Shown here: in pieces, positions 1-12,200 of the stretch
How the letters are laid out: the number at the start of each line of letters is the position of its first letter
Position numbering within the stretch: the stretch's first letter is position 1
NCBI GenBank assembly: GCA_022495005.1
Contig: JAGYXB010000665.1
Span: forward strand, 744,001-808,000
Source: Rhyacophila brunnea
Lineage: Eukaryota > Arthropoda > Insecta > Trichoptera > Rhyacophilidae
DNA: 64,000 nucleotides
Reading direction: 5' to 3'
Notes under the pieces: generated by a model
Told to the model about the DNA's origin: nothing
The model's input: only the letters and a program-made list of their open reading frames with translations
The model's database searches: none
Made by a program: the position numbers and the translations under genes

Positions 1-559
1 TAACCATATTTTCTACTAAATTAACTAAAAATAATTACTAGTAGCTTTATATTTAACACAAAAATAATAAATTTCGTTAATTATTAAACATGTGCTCGCA
101 GTTTTTAAATGACTAGTCATCCAAATCAATATTTACCGGTGACGTGTTTGTGTACAAAAAATATTTAATTCGACCATAGAAATTCTATCTTACTCTTAAC
201 GCATATTGCGGAGATAAGCGTGCTGAATGCTTTCTCATTCACAATATTATGGTTCGTGTTTGTTCAGGCCTTGGGAATATCACTTTTGTAGAGCTATTAT
301 TCTATATTATTATAATATGTAAGCAAATTAGTTTAGCATCATGAATTTAAAATTTATTTCGCTTGGCTTGTCATTTTCCTAATAACTTTTCGAGAGATAC
401 TAATTCAGCCGTTACTAATTGGTGCTAATTCATTTAAAAAATAACCACATGCGGGGCTATTTTATACACAGGGCGACTATCGACCGCTAAAGTGATACAG
501 TGATAGTATTTATTACATATTTTGTATTGAGGTATTATAACTGTTACAATAAGTTAGCT
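1..559. other. Intergenic AT-rich stretch, nothing recognised
   Basis: No convincing coding frame, inverted repeat or RNA gene was seen in this stretch. It ends at the target duplication of the hAT-like element that follows. Confidence 0.5.
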
Positions 560-567
560 GTCTAAAC

Positions 568-876
568 CAGCGATACTCAACCTGCGGCCCTTTAAGATTT
601 TATGTGCGGCCCGAAACAGATTTATTATCAGGAATTTCGTATATCTTGAGATTCATTTCGACTTTGACGCACAGATAGTCACACCCGAAGAGGATTATCA
701 TTATGGTCCACATCAGATCTGGTATAAGAGTGTTGCTATTGCACACGATTAATTTAAAAAACACGCATAATTTTTAAAATCTCAAAAATGTTTTCTAAAA
801 AACCAGTAGTATGCGGCCCTCGTTACTTTACAAATATATGTATTTGGCCCGAAGAAAAAAAGGTTGAGTATCATTG
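568..876. mobile_element. hAT-type MITE
   Basis: A 309-bp non-coding element. The ends are imperfect inverted repeats (CAGCGATACTCAACC on the left; CAATGATACTCAACC reading in from the right). They are flanked by a near-perfect 8-bp duplication, GTCTAAAC at 560-567 and ATCTAAAC at 877-884. CAG termini, TGCGGCCC-type subterminal motifs and 8-bp duplications are hAT hallmarks. No transposase is present, so it is non-autonomous. Confidence 0.8.
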
Positions 877-884
877 ATCTAAAC

Positions 885-1940
885 AGTCAAAACTGTATAT
901 CTCTTTCTAAATTTTATCACAGCCAAGAAAGCAGCGGCGGCTTCTCTAACACCATGCATGTGTGCTGCACTGCTTTTTCCTAAACATCACTCAATGTTCA
1001 ACAATGCTATTCATAAGTCATCACTCGTTTATCGCAATTTAATCCATGTAAATTTATACCAAAAGCATGTACCCACTGAACAGTCAACGAAAACGAGCGC
1101 TCGTGGTGAGCGCCCTAATATCGATCTTAGTTTGCCATTCTTATTACATTGTGTAATAACAGTTCAACCCGATAGGTGAAACTCATAAACATGTTATAAA
1201 AACACAAAATTTTATGGCTTTTTGAGACGCCGACCAGTTCACAAAATTCGATACAGAAAAAAAAACAGTAGGTATACACGGAAAAATGTGGTAACTGAGA
1301 TTTAGCAGGATTGATAAAAAATAGTTTTTTTTTATTTAAATCTCATAAAAATTCACTGGAAATAGGCTGATATTGAATACAAATTGATTATCAACATAAA
1401 TATTATGGTTACGATCCTTAAATCGTTCTATATTTGCAAATATTTGAATATAATTTATAAAAAAATAATATCTAAGTTACCATGTACTTTTAGCAAGTGA
1501 GTGAATTATTCTGACATGATGTCATATTTTTAACAATACCTGAGTTGCGCTAAGTTTTATGCCGACGCAATTTTTCAGACTTTATTTTATTTTGTAGACG
1601 AAGGGTCTGACGCCTTGTCGTCAATAATTCAATATTCTGTGTCGAAAAATACGTATTCAAAACAATCGATAGCTATACATTTTTTTTATATTTCCTTGAA
1701 AAATTATTGCAGTTCACTGTTCAGTTTCGTCTCTGCTGCCGCGATCTAGAGTCACGTTCTGTTAATCACTTTCGATAATTTTCTTCGTAAAAAGAAATTC
1801 TGAATATTATTGATTGATTGATTGTTTAATCAGTGAAGTGTGTGTGTTTTAAAATGATGTCGATAAATGTAGACTATATTAATTAATGTTGAAAACAATC
1901 GGTATATTTTATAAAAGTTAATTGACTGTAAAATTTTGTA
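885..1940. other. Intergenic AT-rich stretch, nothing recognised
   Basis: Short open frames occur here (for example 958-1179) but have no recognisable domain, conserved start context or partner exon. No repeat structure stands out apart from a short ATTG-rich microsatellite near 1810-1830. Confidence 0.45.
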
Positions 1941-2218
1941 GTGCATTTGAATTAGCTCTACGCGGTCACGATGAAACTGAAGACTCGTTAAATCGAGGTG
2001 TATTCCGTGGACTGATTGATTTTGTTGCTGAGATTGACACTGTAATCTAGACTCATTTGAAAGAATCTACTGTTTTTAAGGGAACGTCAAAAACAATACA
2101 AAGTGATATTTTAGATTCGATTTTTTAAGTCTATCGGGATGAGGTGAAGAACCAAATCTCTGAATCTGAATTTTTGTCAATACAAGCTGATGAGACTACA
2201 GATGTCGTTACCTTAGTA

Positions 2219-4103
2219 TTGGTTTGTGACACAGACCACTTTTATCAAAAAAAACTTTTTTACGTAAAACGATCATTGAGTATTGTTATGTTACATATCC
2301 AGTGACAAAAGACCGAAAAATATTGAAATAAACTAGTTTTAAGTATATTTTTGTTCCAAATCCATAAAAATAATACAAAAGATTGGATTGGTTTGTTCCA
2401 TATCCGGATATAGAACAAACCAATAGTATTAATTCGCTACGCTATATTATAAGTTGTATTGGTTTGTTCATATCCTTTTCAACCAATGGCATTGCGCATT
2501 TTATCTGGAAGAATGTGGACAAAGAACAAAACAATACGTAATTTAGTGAGTTTTTTTAGTCATAGTTACATTTAGTTACGTCATGCATAACGTTTGACTG
2601 GCTTTAATTTGTTTGTGATTCGTCTTGTATTGTTATAAATAGATATTTTAAAGTAAATAATGGATTTTTCTCCATCTCCCCGTAGAATTTCAGATAACAT
2701 TTGATTTAGAAAATGTTTTTTTCTCTTCCGAAGGCAAACGTATAATTTTTTTTTATAAGACTTAACTACAGCTTATTGCAATATAAATAAAATTGTATAC
2801 GATTGTATTTGGCACGAATTCCTGAATGGCAGATCTGGAAATATTTTGAAAATACTGCCGCAGATCATTCGTGACATTCCAACCGTAAATCATATAGGTA
2901 CTTAATAATTTTGTGGCCGGATAAAAATGTGTAGGTACCTCAAAATAAAAATTCTGTTATGTCAACTGCTCTCCTTGATATAGGTATTTTCTAATATTAA
3001 CGTAATTGAACAAAAGTTTTCTGAACCTGGGCATGGAACATTACAAGAGGTATATACTGCTCATAGCATAATTGAACGTTTCCTAAGAAATTGGGAGGTT
3101 TATTCTCCATTTTCATTGATTCGGTAGGTACTAAGGTATATTGAAAATATCATCGAAAAAAAATGTTTTTTTTTAAGTTTTACAGATGTTAGAGGCTGAT
3201 TTTTTCGACTACCTCCCAAGCCATTGCAGCCTCTTATGCTTTTACCAATATGCAATCCACAAAATTAAAGCATTTAAAATACGAAAAACAATCTATTCTA
3301 TCAAATGTGAAATGGAAGATGGATTTCAATGATGACTTCATTGAAATAAATTTGATTTGTCATAATATAATTATCCCTCCCAGTAGCTCTAGAAAAAAAT
3401 GGGTTCCTCTTCCTATACAAAATAGTAATTGCAATATTTTACCTCAAATTCCTATTTAAAAAAAATATGTTCCTACAGAAAACAAGAAAATCGTTGACAT
3501 TGATTAGTCACAAAATGATAAGGATTTCTTCAAAGCATTATATGCAATAAAATTTTTTTTTTTTTTTCTGGAAACGTTCAATTGCCTTATTTCCCTTTAT
3601 ATTTCTTATTTTTTCAATGATATTGTAATATAATTTACATTATGTCCTTTTTCAATCACTTACCAAGATTAAGTATTTTAATATTCTTATTGTAACAATT
3701 TTTCTTATCGCAATTAATGATAAATATAATGACCTATAATGTGACTATTATTATTGACGAAAACACAGTAACAATGAGATATTACGCGCATTGTAACACA
3801 AAAATAGGAAAAAATATTATCTTGGTTTGTTCCATATCCATAATTTGTGCCATATCCACAAAAACGAAAAACATTTTGCATTTTGTGGATATGGAACATA
3901 ACAAAAACGTAAAATAAAGCATTACGGTGTATAAATGCCATGTAAAATCACTATTTATAAGACATATAGCTGAATATAATAATATCCCAACAGAAAGTTT
4001 GTTTCTAAACCAAACGCAATCGTAGTAGTAAGCATGTGTACATGTAGTGCTCGTTTCCCGCTGATTATTGAAGTTATTTGAATTGGTCTGTGTCACAAAC
4101 CAA
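2219..4103. mobile_element. TIR transposon with DUF7869-like transposase remnant
   Basis: A 1.9-kb element inserted in the hAT relic, with perfect 20-bp terminal inverted repeats (TTGGTTTGTGACACAGACCA and its complement at 4084-4103). A candidate 5-bp duplication TAGTA lies at 2214-2218 and 4104-4108, though the exact boundary is ambiguous by a base or two. The interior repeats the subterminal motif GGTTTGTTCCATATCC in both orientations, including a 38-bp near-perfect palindrome at 2387-2424. Around 3020-3124 a frame reads SEPGHGTLQEVYTAHSIIER followed by YSPFSLIR. This resembles the GH..Q.E....HS.IE motif of the DUF7869 domain found in many arthropod proteins. The rest of the protein is missing, so it is an internally deleted or degenerate copy. 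Confidence 0.75.
3000..3459 (+). pseudogene. DUF7869-like transposase C-terminal fragment
   Basis: The frame at 3020-3124 encodes the conserved block SEPGHGTLQEVYTAHSIIER then FLRNWEVYSPFSLIR. After a frame change, 3225-3459 reads on through FTNMQSTKLKHLKYEKQ and WKMDFNDDFIEINL, which fits the C-terminal part of the same kind of protein. Assignment rests on motif resemblance only. The upstream DNA-binding and Cys-rich parts expected in a full-length copy are absent from the element. It is probably non-functional. Confidence 0.5.
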
Positions 4104-4722
4104 TAGTAGGCTAGCGATGTGTCAACGGTAATGCAAATGGTATTAATAATTCGTTATGAATGGAAAGGAAATGTTTATGAGCGCTTTTGGTAATATTTAA
4201 CACCAAAATCACACTGTGCTGAAGATTTGTCAGCAGCAATTTTAGAAGAATTGACCTATTTAAATATTTCTCCAAATAAATTAATCGCACAGTGCTACAA
4301 TGTGCATCTGTAATGACCTGGAAAATCAACGGTGTACAATCCAAAATCAGAGAAAGATTTCCTCATGCACACTGTTATGCACATCAACTGAAAGGTGCAG
4401 AATTTTTTTGCCAATCTAAAAGCGTTCCCCAAATTTTTTTTCACGGTCCCCGAAACGAGTAAAATTTCTATCTGAGATTGTGAAGAAAAAAATTCCATCA
4501 ACCCCACAAATGAGGTGGAATTTTAACATTAAAACTGTTGACACCGTTTACATATATTACGAACCACTTAAGGAGTGTGTGAAAATGATAGCAATACAAT
4601 AAATCAAGCAGATATGCTTCTGCGGTATCTCACAGATGAACATTTCATGTTTTGGTTATCATTTTTTCGGCGGATAATGCCTCATTGTGACATTTTATTT
4701 AAGGGGGGACATGCTCGTCGAA

Positions 4723-5386
4723 GGACTCCGTATTGATGAAACGTTTATTTATGATTTTGAAGTGTCTGAAGTTAATAATGTTAAAAGTTTCCTTGAAAGT
4801 GTTTATCCGAGCCTCCCAGTAAAAGAATAAAATTTAACAATATAGAAATGTGTAAAGATGTGTGTGATGTAAATTAGTCCATAATGAAAGATAGGCTTGA
4901 ATATAATAAACATTTTTAGCGGCGAAAATTTTTTAAAATGAACATTTTGAATCTCTCAAAAAATTCCTGAGAATGATTTTAAAATTATTATGGAAAAAAT
5001 GACTTTTTGGAAACATTTGAAGATCACAAAGATATTTATTTAAGCTATCATGGTTTGAAAAACTCATTTTGACCTTCGAATTGCATTATAATAATTAAAC
5101 AATTGCAATCTCGAAACTTAGACTCCGTATTGATGAAACGTTTTATTTATGATTTTGAAGTGTCTGTTAATAATGTTAAAAGTTTCCTTGAAAGTGTTTA
5201 TCCGAGCCTCCCAGTAAAAGAATAAAATTTAACAATATAGAAATGTGTAAAGATGTGTGTGATGTAATATTAGTCCAAATGAAAGATAGGCTTGAATATA
5301 ATAAACATTTGCTAGCGGCGAAAATTTTTTATTGTGAACATTTTGAAGGTTGCAGGATTAATTTTCCTGAGAATGATTTTAAAATG
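4723..5386 (+). repeat. Direct duplication of about 260 bp inside the hAT relic
   Basis: The segments about 4723-4993 and 5124-5386 are near-identical direct repeats, both starting GACTCCGTATTGATGAAACG and both containing TTGAAAGTGTTTATCCGAGC. They are separated by about 130 bp. They differ by small indels, so this is an old local duplication. Slippage, unequal exchange or abortive gap repair could all produce it. Confidence 0.8.
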
Positions 5387-5593
5387 ACCCTGGACTCATG
5401 ACTTTTTGGATAAATTTAAACTTAAACAGGAACTATCAGTTATTTACGATAGGAACGATTTTAAAAACGCGGATGGTGCTATAGCTATTTTACAATTGTT
5501 TTATAATAATAATTTAATGACATCATTTTTCCAATGTACTAAATTTTTAAAAATCATTTGTATAATTCCGATGACATCTGTGGAAAGTGAAAG

Positions 5594-7845
5594 GAGGCGT
5601 AGAGTTACAAAACCCGCTCTGGGCGATTTTTCAAAAAAAATAGTTATGAATGTACGCAGGAGCTCTTTCGTAAGACCTATCTTCTGTTCTAGGTGAGAGT
5701 TTTAAATCCCTCTCTGTTTCTTCAAAAAATCAAAATAAATATCGAGGAGACTGACTAAACCCGCTCTGAAAATAAATTTGTTCTGGTAAAACCCTCTCTG
5801 CGTAACCGGCCAATCAGATGCCGCAATTTAAATAATGACTCTTCACGAATCCTTTAATCTCCATACAAACCGTCAAACCGTTTTCTCGTGCGGTCATAAT
5901 TTTGCTTCAATTATTTTACTATTTTTTACTTTTAATAATGAATGTTTCAATAGTTATTGTGACGGAATCTCAACAAGAACAATCAAGGAAGCGTTTGAAA
6001 AATCCAGTTGCATGGAAATGTAGCCTGTTACGCCAAAAAACGTATTTAAAAATTGACTATATTTTGCTGTATTGTTATGAATAACCCAGTGGTGGCTCAT
6101 ATTATTTTCTAGTTTTACGTGTAATTTTTTGTTGTCATTTATATTTAATATTCTGTGTGATATAATAAAACATTATAAGGTTCACAAGTACACGTTTTAA
6201 TCATTATTTGGTTTGAGTCAAAAATATAATTGAAGGAAAGCTATTTTCTGTCGGGGAAATGCTTTTTCTTTGATAATTTGTACTATACAAATTATAGATT
6301 TAGTAGGTTGTTACGTTAGGTAAGTTTTTTCATCTCCCCTGATAAAAAATGACATTCCTTATCATTATCTCTACGGGACAAGTTTTTTTCGTCATAAAAT
6401 TGTATCATTCGTTAATATGAATGATAATGAATTTTAATTCAAATATGTTTATTAATTTGTAGATTAGCTTAGTTGTAGTAACGATACATAGTTAACAATG
6501 CTGTGCTATCTTGTAGAAATACCGATATTTTTATAATACGTTTTTGCAATAAATTTCAGAAATTCCACTGTACTATTATTTGTATACAAAAAGTAGCAGG
6601 AACAACAGAATATAGGTAATAAATATTTATGTGGGAAAATAAGTGAGTTAAGACTTCGCGACTTTTGTTTGTCAGATTTGGTTTTCTGAATTAAATGCTA
6701 TAAAATATCTAATATACCTAAGTAGATTATGAATAATATAGCTTGAAAATATTATCATTTTATTTTTACATTTAATAAATAGGTTGGTAGGTAATGGTGG
6801 GTTTTCCCACAGACATGGAATTTGGGGAGACAGGTAATGCAGGGATTAGTTAGGTAAAGGCCGGTACTTAATTCCGCTGGGGTTTTTTTTATTTATGCTA
6901 TTGATATTATTAAAAAATATGTTATTGTTATTTCAAATTATCTTATAATTACCTTTGAAGGGTTTAATATCGTCGGTCCCTATTAAAAAAGTCAGATCTG
7001 CAAAATGCTATTTTTCAGTACGAACAATCAAAGATGTTTCATCAAATATCCTTTGTGACCTATTGCTTGCCATAATGAATAAAAATACGGGTTATAGAAA
7101 TTTTTCTAAACGTTTATAAAAACATCCGTCTGTCCGGTGAACATAGCAGCAACTGTCAGATCCGACGCATCTTGCTCACCCACGCCCAGCCAACAATGTC
7201 GGTTGGTAATAACCGACATTGTTATTCGGACACTCTCGGTAGATTCGTCATTTTTAACTTGAGTATCTCGAAATTTTTCAAACAAACAAAAAACTGTGAT
7301 TGTGGTATAAATGTTTAAAGTGTTTAAATAACTTTTACGCAATAATCCCTAAATGACAAAATTTCAGATCCGACTTTTTTAATAGGGACCGACAATATTA
7401 TCTTTCTGAATCAAAATATAGTCATTAATATTAAAATTATTAAGAATTATTAGGGCACCTATGTAATTAAAAAAGATTAGTTACCTATTAAACAAATAAT
7501 TTGCATGATATGTAGGTAATAACTAATTGTCTCCAGGAAAAGATGATTTTTTTTTGTTTGTTATAGAATAAAAATAAGTACATGACATTAACATATTAAT
7601 TAGATAGAGAATATATCAGATAGAGACTGACAAAGACCGCTCTTGGGATAATTAAAATGCATTTATTTGAATAAATACAGCTTATACATTAGATTTCACA
7701 ATTTATTATACTTTTTCGTATGTAACGGAAGAAATATAACATCTAAAATTACACTTAAATCATCATAATATGCCCAAAACAGTTTTTCGTCATTTACTCA
7801 AAACTCAAAAAAGTCTCTAGAGCGGGTTTTGTAACTCTACGCCTC
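5594..7845. mobile_element. Non-autonomous 2.25-kb TIR element with 4-bp AAAG duplication
   Basis: Perfect 27-bp terminal inverted repeats (first 20 bases GAGGCGTAGAGTTACAAAAC; complement at 7819-7845) are flanked by AAAG at 5590-5593 and 7846-7849. Removing the element and one AAAG rejoins the hAT relic reading frame. Copies of the motif AACCCGCTCTG and variants recur just inside the left end (near 5606, 5757 and 5793), and a related AGACCGCTCTTG lies near 7636. No transposase motif was recognised. The superfamily is uncertain; the 4-bp A-rich duplication matches that of the DUF7869-like element at 19492-24012. Confidence 0.75.
6972..7393. mobile_element. MITE with 28-bp TIRs nested in the 5594-7845 element
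   Basis: A 422-bp element with inverted repeats beginning GTCGGTCCCTATTAAAAAAG (28 bp, one mismatch). AATAT lies at 6966-6970 and 7394-7398 and may be the target duplication, one base away from the left end. A short internal hairpin, AACAATGTCGGTTGG against its complement, lies near 7191-7222. It is non-coding and of unknown superfamily. Confidence 0.7.
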
Positions 7846-8036
7846 AAAGGTGTTTTTCAACCCTTCAAAGAATTAAATCGTTTTTAAGAAATACCATGAA
7901 CCAGGACAGACTTAATTGTCTATCTGTGTTAAGCATCGAGAAAAAACTTTTACAATCAGTTCCAGACTTTAATGAGAAAGTGATTGAGGTGTTTGCTAAG
8001 CAGAAACAAAGCCGAATTGATCTTCTTTTTAAATAA

Positions 8037-8920
8037 GTAAGGTAAGAAAGTTTTTAGTGCACCCCCTATGAAATCAATTTTGGTAACCACCGGCCGCCAC
8101 TGCAAGAGAGGTGCTGTTAAAATATAGCACTAATAGTCAATGCTACGAAAAACAACTACAATACAAATATGGAATATTTTACAATGTTAGAAATAAAGTT
8201 GAAATAATTTTTAGTTAAATACCAATTAAAAACGCTCTTTATTTCTTCTATTTTAGTTTCCTTTCAACTGTGTTCTACACATGTTATTCATTAGTTATCC
8301 GTTATTGTGCTAATATTTAATGTTTTATTTTAAAACCCCTTTTTGAAATAATTTAAGTAGTTAATCTGTAAAATCGTGTTGAAGTAGCAGCAGCATTACA
8401 GCAGTTGTCATTGGAGATGAGTAGGTTCCTAATTTATAAACAAACATACCTACCCATATATTTTTTTACTGTAGGTACCTAATAGAAATACTGCTATTTT
8501 AGCTGAATTTTGATAATGTTCACAGTTTTTTACTGAAAATTCAGTGTTGATAATTATTATCAATCTGAACATTCTGTTCACATAGGTGCATACGTAGGTA
8601 TGTACCTATGTTAAATTGAATCATTTTTCATTATAAAAATTCGTGACATGAATTTAAATTATTGATTGAACTTATATACTTATGTACAGTTAAGTTACCT
8701 ATCTAATTTAAGTTATACTATTATTATATTCATTTAATAAAACATCCTCTTATAGAAAATCTTCGATTGGCCGTTTAGAAAGAAAAATTTAGTTTGGTTC
8801 CGAAGAGAAAATTTTCAAATCGCGCAAATAAAGGACTCGTAGGAAATGCCATATAAACCTAAATATTTTTTGCGGAAATTGCGGAGGTTTTTACATTGTC
8901 GGAAAGATGTTCTATTTTTT
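8037..8920. other. Intergenic, nothing recognised
   Basis: AT-rich sequence between the hAT relic and the gene A promoter. No coding or repeat structure could be supported. Confidence 0.45.
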
Positions 8921-9091
8921 ACTAAAAAACAAGATAGCAACACTGGTCAGTTGTCAAACGTCAAATCAGTTTTTCTTTGAAATGTAAATATAAATACGAA
9001 AATGATCCAATAAATAATAATATGCGGTACTTATAAACCTTGATCGACCACTATAATATATTATTGTATAGGGCATTTTTTATTATTCAAA
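8921..9091 (+). promoter_or_regulatory. Gene A upstream region, conserved with gene B
   Basis: The stretch before the gene A start codon can be aligned, loosely, with the stretch before gene B (36265-36465). Both have a CAACA-TG-CCAG-TGTCAA block (here CAACACTGGTCAGTTGTCAA; gene B CAACATTGACCAGCTGTCAA), then AAATGTAAATA, then ATATG.GGTAC about 60-100 bp before ATG. Conservation in both paralogues suggests a core promoter or 5' UTR. No clear TATA box was assigned. Confidence 0.35.
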
Positions 9092-9223
9092 ATGCGTTTC
9101 GAGGACGCATGCCTAGTTTGTTTAAAAAGTGGTTGTTTAACATCAATTTTCACTACTCAAAAGTTGATTGGTGAACAAATGATGTTATGTTCAGATATGG
9201 TTGTAGCCTGTGCTACTGTCACG
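9092..9223 (+). CDS. Gene A exon 1 (first half of ZAD)
   Basis: It encodes 44 residues beginning MRFEDACLVCLKSGCLTS, with the first zinc-ligand pair of the ZAD (C7, C10). It ends in phase 0 at the donor ACG/GTAAAT. Gene B exon 1 has the same length and about 84% identical residues. Confidence 0.85.
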
Positions 9224-12200
9224 GTAAATACGCTACGATGTTATTCTATGTTTAGTATTTCACCATGATTTTAATTACCTAAGTATTCGTTAGTAGGCCC
9301 AAATCTATGTGCAGACTCCCACACGATGCATCGAATCCGGACACCCCCCCCTCGCCAATGAAAAAATCAGTAATTGTGTGAATGGAATATTATTTCTTCT
9401 TCCTTTTCGTCGATTTTGTGACTGAAAATCGTGATATAATGTTTGAGGCTTTCACGGTTGTATCATAGTAGATTTTTGGGTTTCCACCGTGTGTCCTTCT
9501 TTCTTTACTCGACGTTACGAAAATCGTGATCCGGATAATTTGGCAGTTAAGCATTATCATTTATCCATAGGTTGAGTCATTCTATGATATTATTATTACT
9601 TGAGAAAGTACTATTTACCAAAGTACTGACACGTATGACACAATTAAAAATATTGAGGTTTGATTTTTTCGCTGTGCTCATAGAGACATTCTCACAAACT
9701 AAAACCGTACATTGTCCACCACCATTTTGGGCAAACCCAATATAAAATCTCGTTGGTTGAAACCATTCCATAGTAATTAGCCGATTCCTCATTGAATATT
9801 ACATACCATTTAATGCCATTACGTCAAACAATAAATGGCTCAGAATGCTTTACAATCAAAAAATATGTATGAATCATCATATCAAAAAAATCTATGTAAA
9901 TTTAGCCAAAAGCCAATCCTGTTTGGTAAGTCAATGGTCCTGTTACCAGCGAACAAAATCTGATATATTCTGATCAATTGAAAAGGGCTAAGTGCTGAAA
10001 TCTTAGTGATAAGTAGGGAGCAGATTTATATGCAACTTGCAATTGCAGAAAATTTAAATAAAGGAAGATGAAATTGCGGGGCCGAATTTTTGGGCCCCTA
10101 AAAATTGGAATCGAGCCCAACTTGACGCGGGGGCCGAAATGCTCCGATCTCGCTGAGCTCGGGCCCCACAAAAATAGCCTGAGTTGACTTCACTCACTTT
10201 TTCTGATAAATCCACAGCCCGGGGATGCCATTAAAAATGCAAGTGCATCTAAACTATCTACCTACCTATTTAATTTAGTTATATTTCGATAAAATAATTT
10301 AAAAAAAACTAAGATTATGAATGCAAAAGCCCTAAAATATACATTCATTTATGAAATATGCACCAATGTCTCAAATATGCTCTAACGTCTCAAATATGCA
10401 TTTATATGCATAATAAAATTTTATTTTTGGATTCTGCGCCTTTCAAAACGGATTTCGGTGCAACTCCCATAGCTGTGCATATACCCTAACAAAACATACT
10501 CTAGCATTTAAATCCGGTCCCTAGTGATAAGACACATAATATGTATATGTTTGCACAACCAAATTCAATAGAAGTTACACAATGAAACGAATGGCAAGTG
10601 ATAATTGTAGATATTCATTACTTAGACCAGTGTTCCGCAACCGGTGTGCCGCGAAGCATTCCTTCGAAAAAAACACAAAAAAGACGTGCTCTGATAAATT
10701 AGAAGGAGTTAATACAAGAATCTCTACAAATGTACCAAAGGACCTACCAGACCACGATTGAAAACAAGCAATTAATTTTGGATCCATCTCAAAAATATTT
10801 AACTTTGCTGCAAAAGAAATTTCATCATTACTTTCATACAATCAATACTACTAGATTTGAAACCCTTTTGTAACCAATGCCGAAAATTCTATAGAAGCGC
10901 TTTCCCTATAAATTCGAGAGAAATTTGTTGAATCGAGAAACGACGGGAAGCTAAAACTGAACTTTGCCGATGTTCCATTGGCTATTTTCTGGATTTCGAT
11001 TAATAAAGAATATCCTCGGACAAATCTAGGTGAGCAAAGTTTTTCAACTTAAGGAACCTCTAACGGTTCACTACTAGTTAATTTCGTCATTATTAGGTAG
11101 GATACGGGTGGTTCAATTGATAAAGCACATTGGCTGGAATCCAATTTATCATCGTGTAGCGTCTGTTTCTGAGGTATTTTCAATGTAAATGTTACATGAT
11201 TTTAATTGTTGCTAAGTTGTGTATTTTTATATGATGAAGCAGGTTAAGGCTTCTAGTTCTATATGAACGTAGGTGATTGTTTTAAGAAGTAAAATTGCAT
11301 TACAATGATTTTTTACCAATACAGTTGAACTTGGCTATTACGATCATGGAAATAGCAAGATCTCGGATGTAATGAGGAAACATTCGTTGACATTTTAGTT
11401 TATGATTTTCTCCATACATTTATTCACTTTTATAAAGAGCTACTTCTCGGGTATACCGAGCAAAACTGTTAATGTGTCGATCGTTTAAAAACAACATTTT
11501 CGACCCTAAGCAATAAAATTCGACCGGGCAGTTAATTAGATGGATGCCGCCGGAATCGGATTACGTTTATGACACTAGTCAAGTGTCTAAGTACCTAATT
11601 GGTGTTTTCGGCGACAACATTGAAAAAGTATCCACGCATATGGTTGAAATTGCATGTAAAAAATCCAAGCTTTGTGAAGTCAGTAGGTACCTACCAGCGC
11701 CGGCGGCTCAGCACTTTATTACAATAAAGAACTTCTTTTGTAGTTTCTGAATGCCATGCTTGTTTCGGGGATTTTTACAATGGTTTTCAGAATTTTTATG
11801 TTCTATGCTGAAATAGAATGTGGCGCGAAAAATGTTATATAATGATATAACGAGTAATGCTTATAACAAACAAATTCAGTCAGTCCTATCTTCCTCGTAA
11901 TAACCAAGTTCGACTGTATCTCATTTTAATATTTAAAAGTCGTGAAACCTTTTATTTTTATATTATCAACGGATATTGTACTTTGGTAGTTTTTCATTGT
12001 TTTAATTGTCTAGATTTTTCCTTTTCTGTGCACAAAACATTTAAAAAAACTTCAACATGTCATTTTAATTTAAATGGCTTTAAAAAATATAATATTTACA
12101 ATCCATTTTTTTCTTTTTATGGACCCTTTTCAGGTATGTTTTTCAAGAAAATTATGGTCATCATCAGTGTTGCCAAATTTTGAAAGTGGAATTATAGTAC

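Larger units (their letters stand above)
1942..8036 (+). pseudogene. Dead hAT transposase gene (DUF4371 / ZMYM1-like), interrupted by two elements
   Basis: Three separated coding blocks give pieces of a DUF4371/ZMYM1-like hAT transposase. Block 1 (1942-2218) reads LALRGHDETEDSLNRG and then QADETTDV, with two in-frame stops. Block 2 (about 4117-5590) reads RYEWKGNVYERF, the motif SAAILEELTYLNISP and FPHAHCYAHQL, with frameshifts. Block 3 (7846-8036) reads CFSTLQRIKSFLRNTMNQDR and ends with KQSRIDLLFK and TAA, which is the hAT C-terminal dimerisation region. Two TIR elements (2219-4103 and 5594-7845) sit inside the gene. A duplication of about 260 bp also disrupts block 2. The N-terminal BED/TTF part was not found. 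This is a relic with no coding capacity left; its own termini were not identified. Confidence 0.85.

Noticed and set aside
11544..12183. ORFs of 68 and 108 aa in gene A intron 1
   Set aside because: No domain and no equivalent in gene B. The second runs into the hAT MITE boundary.
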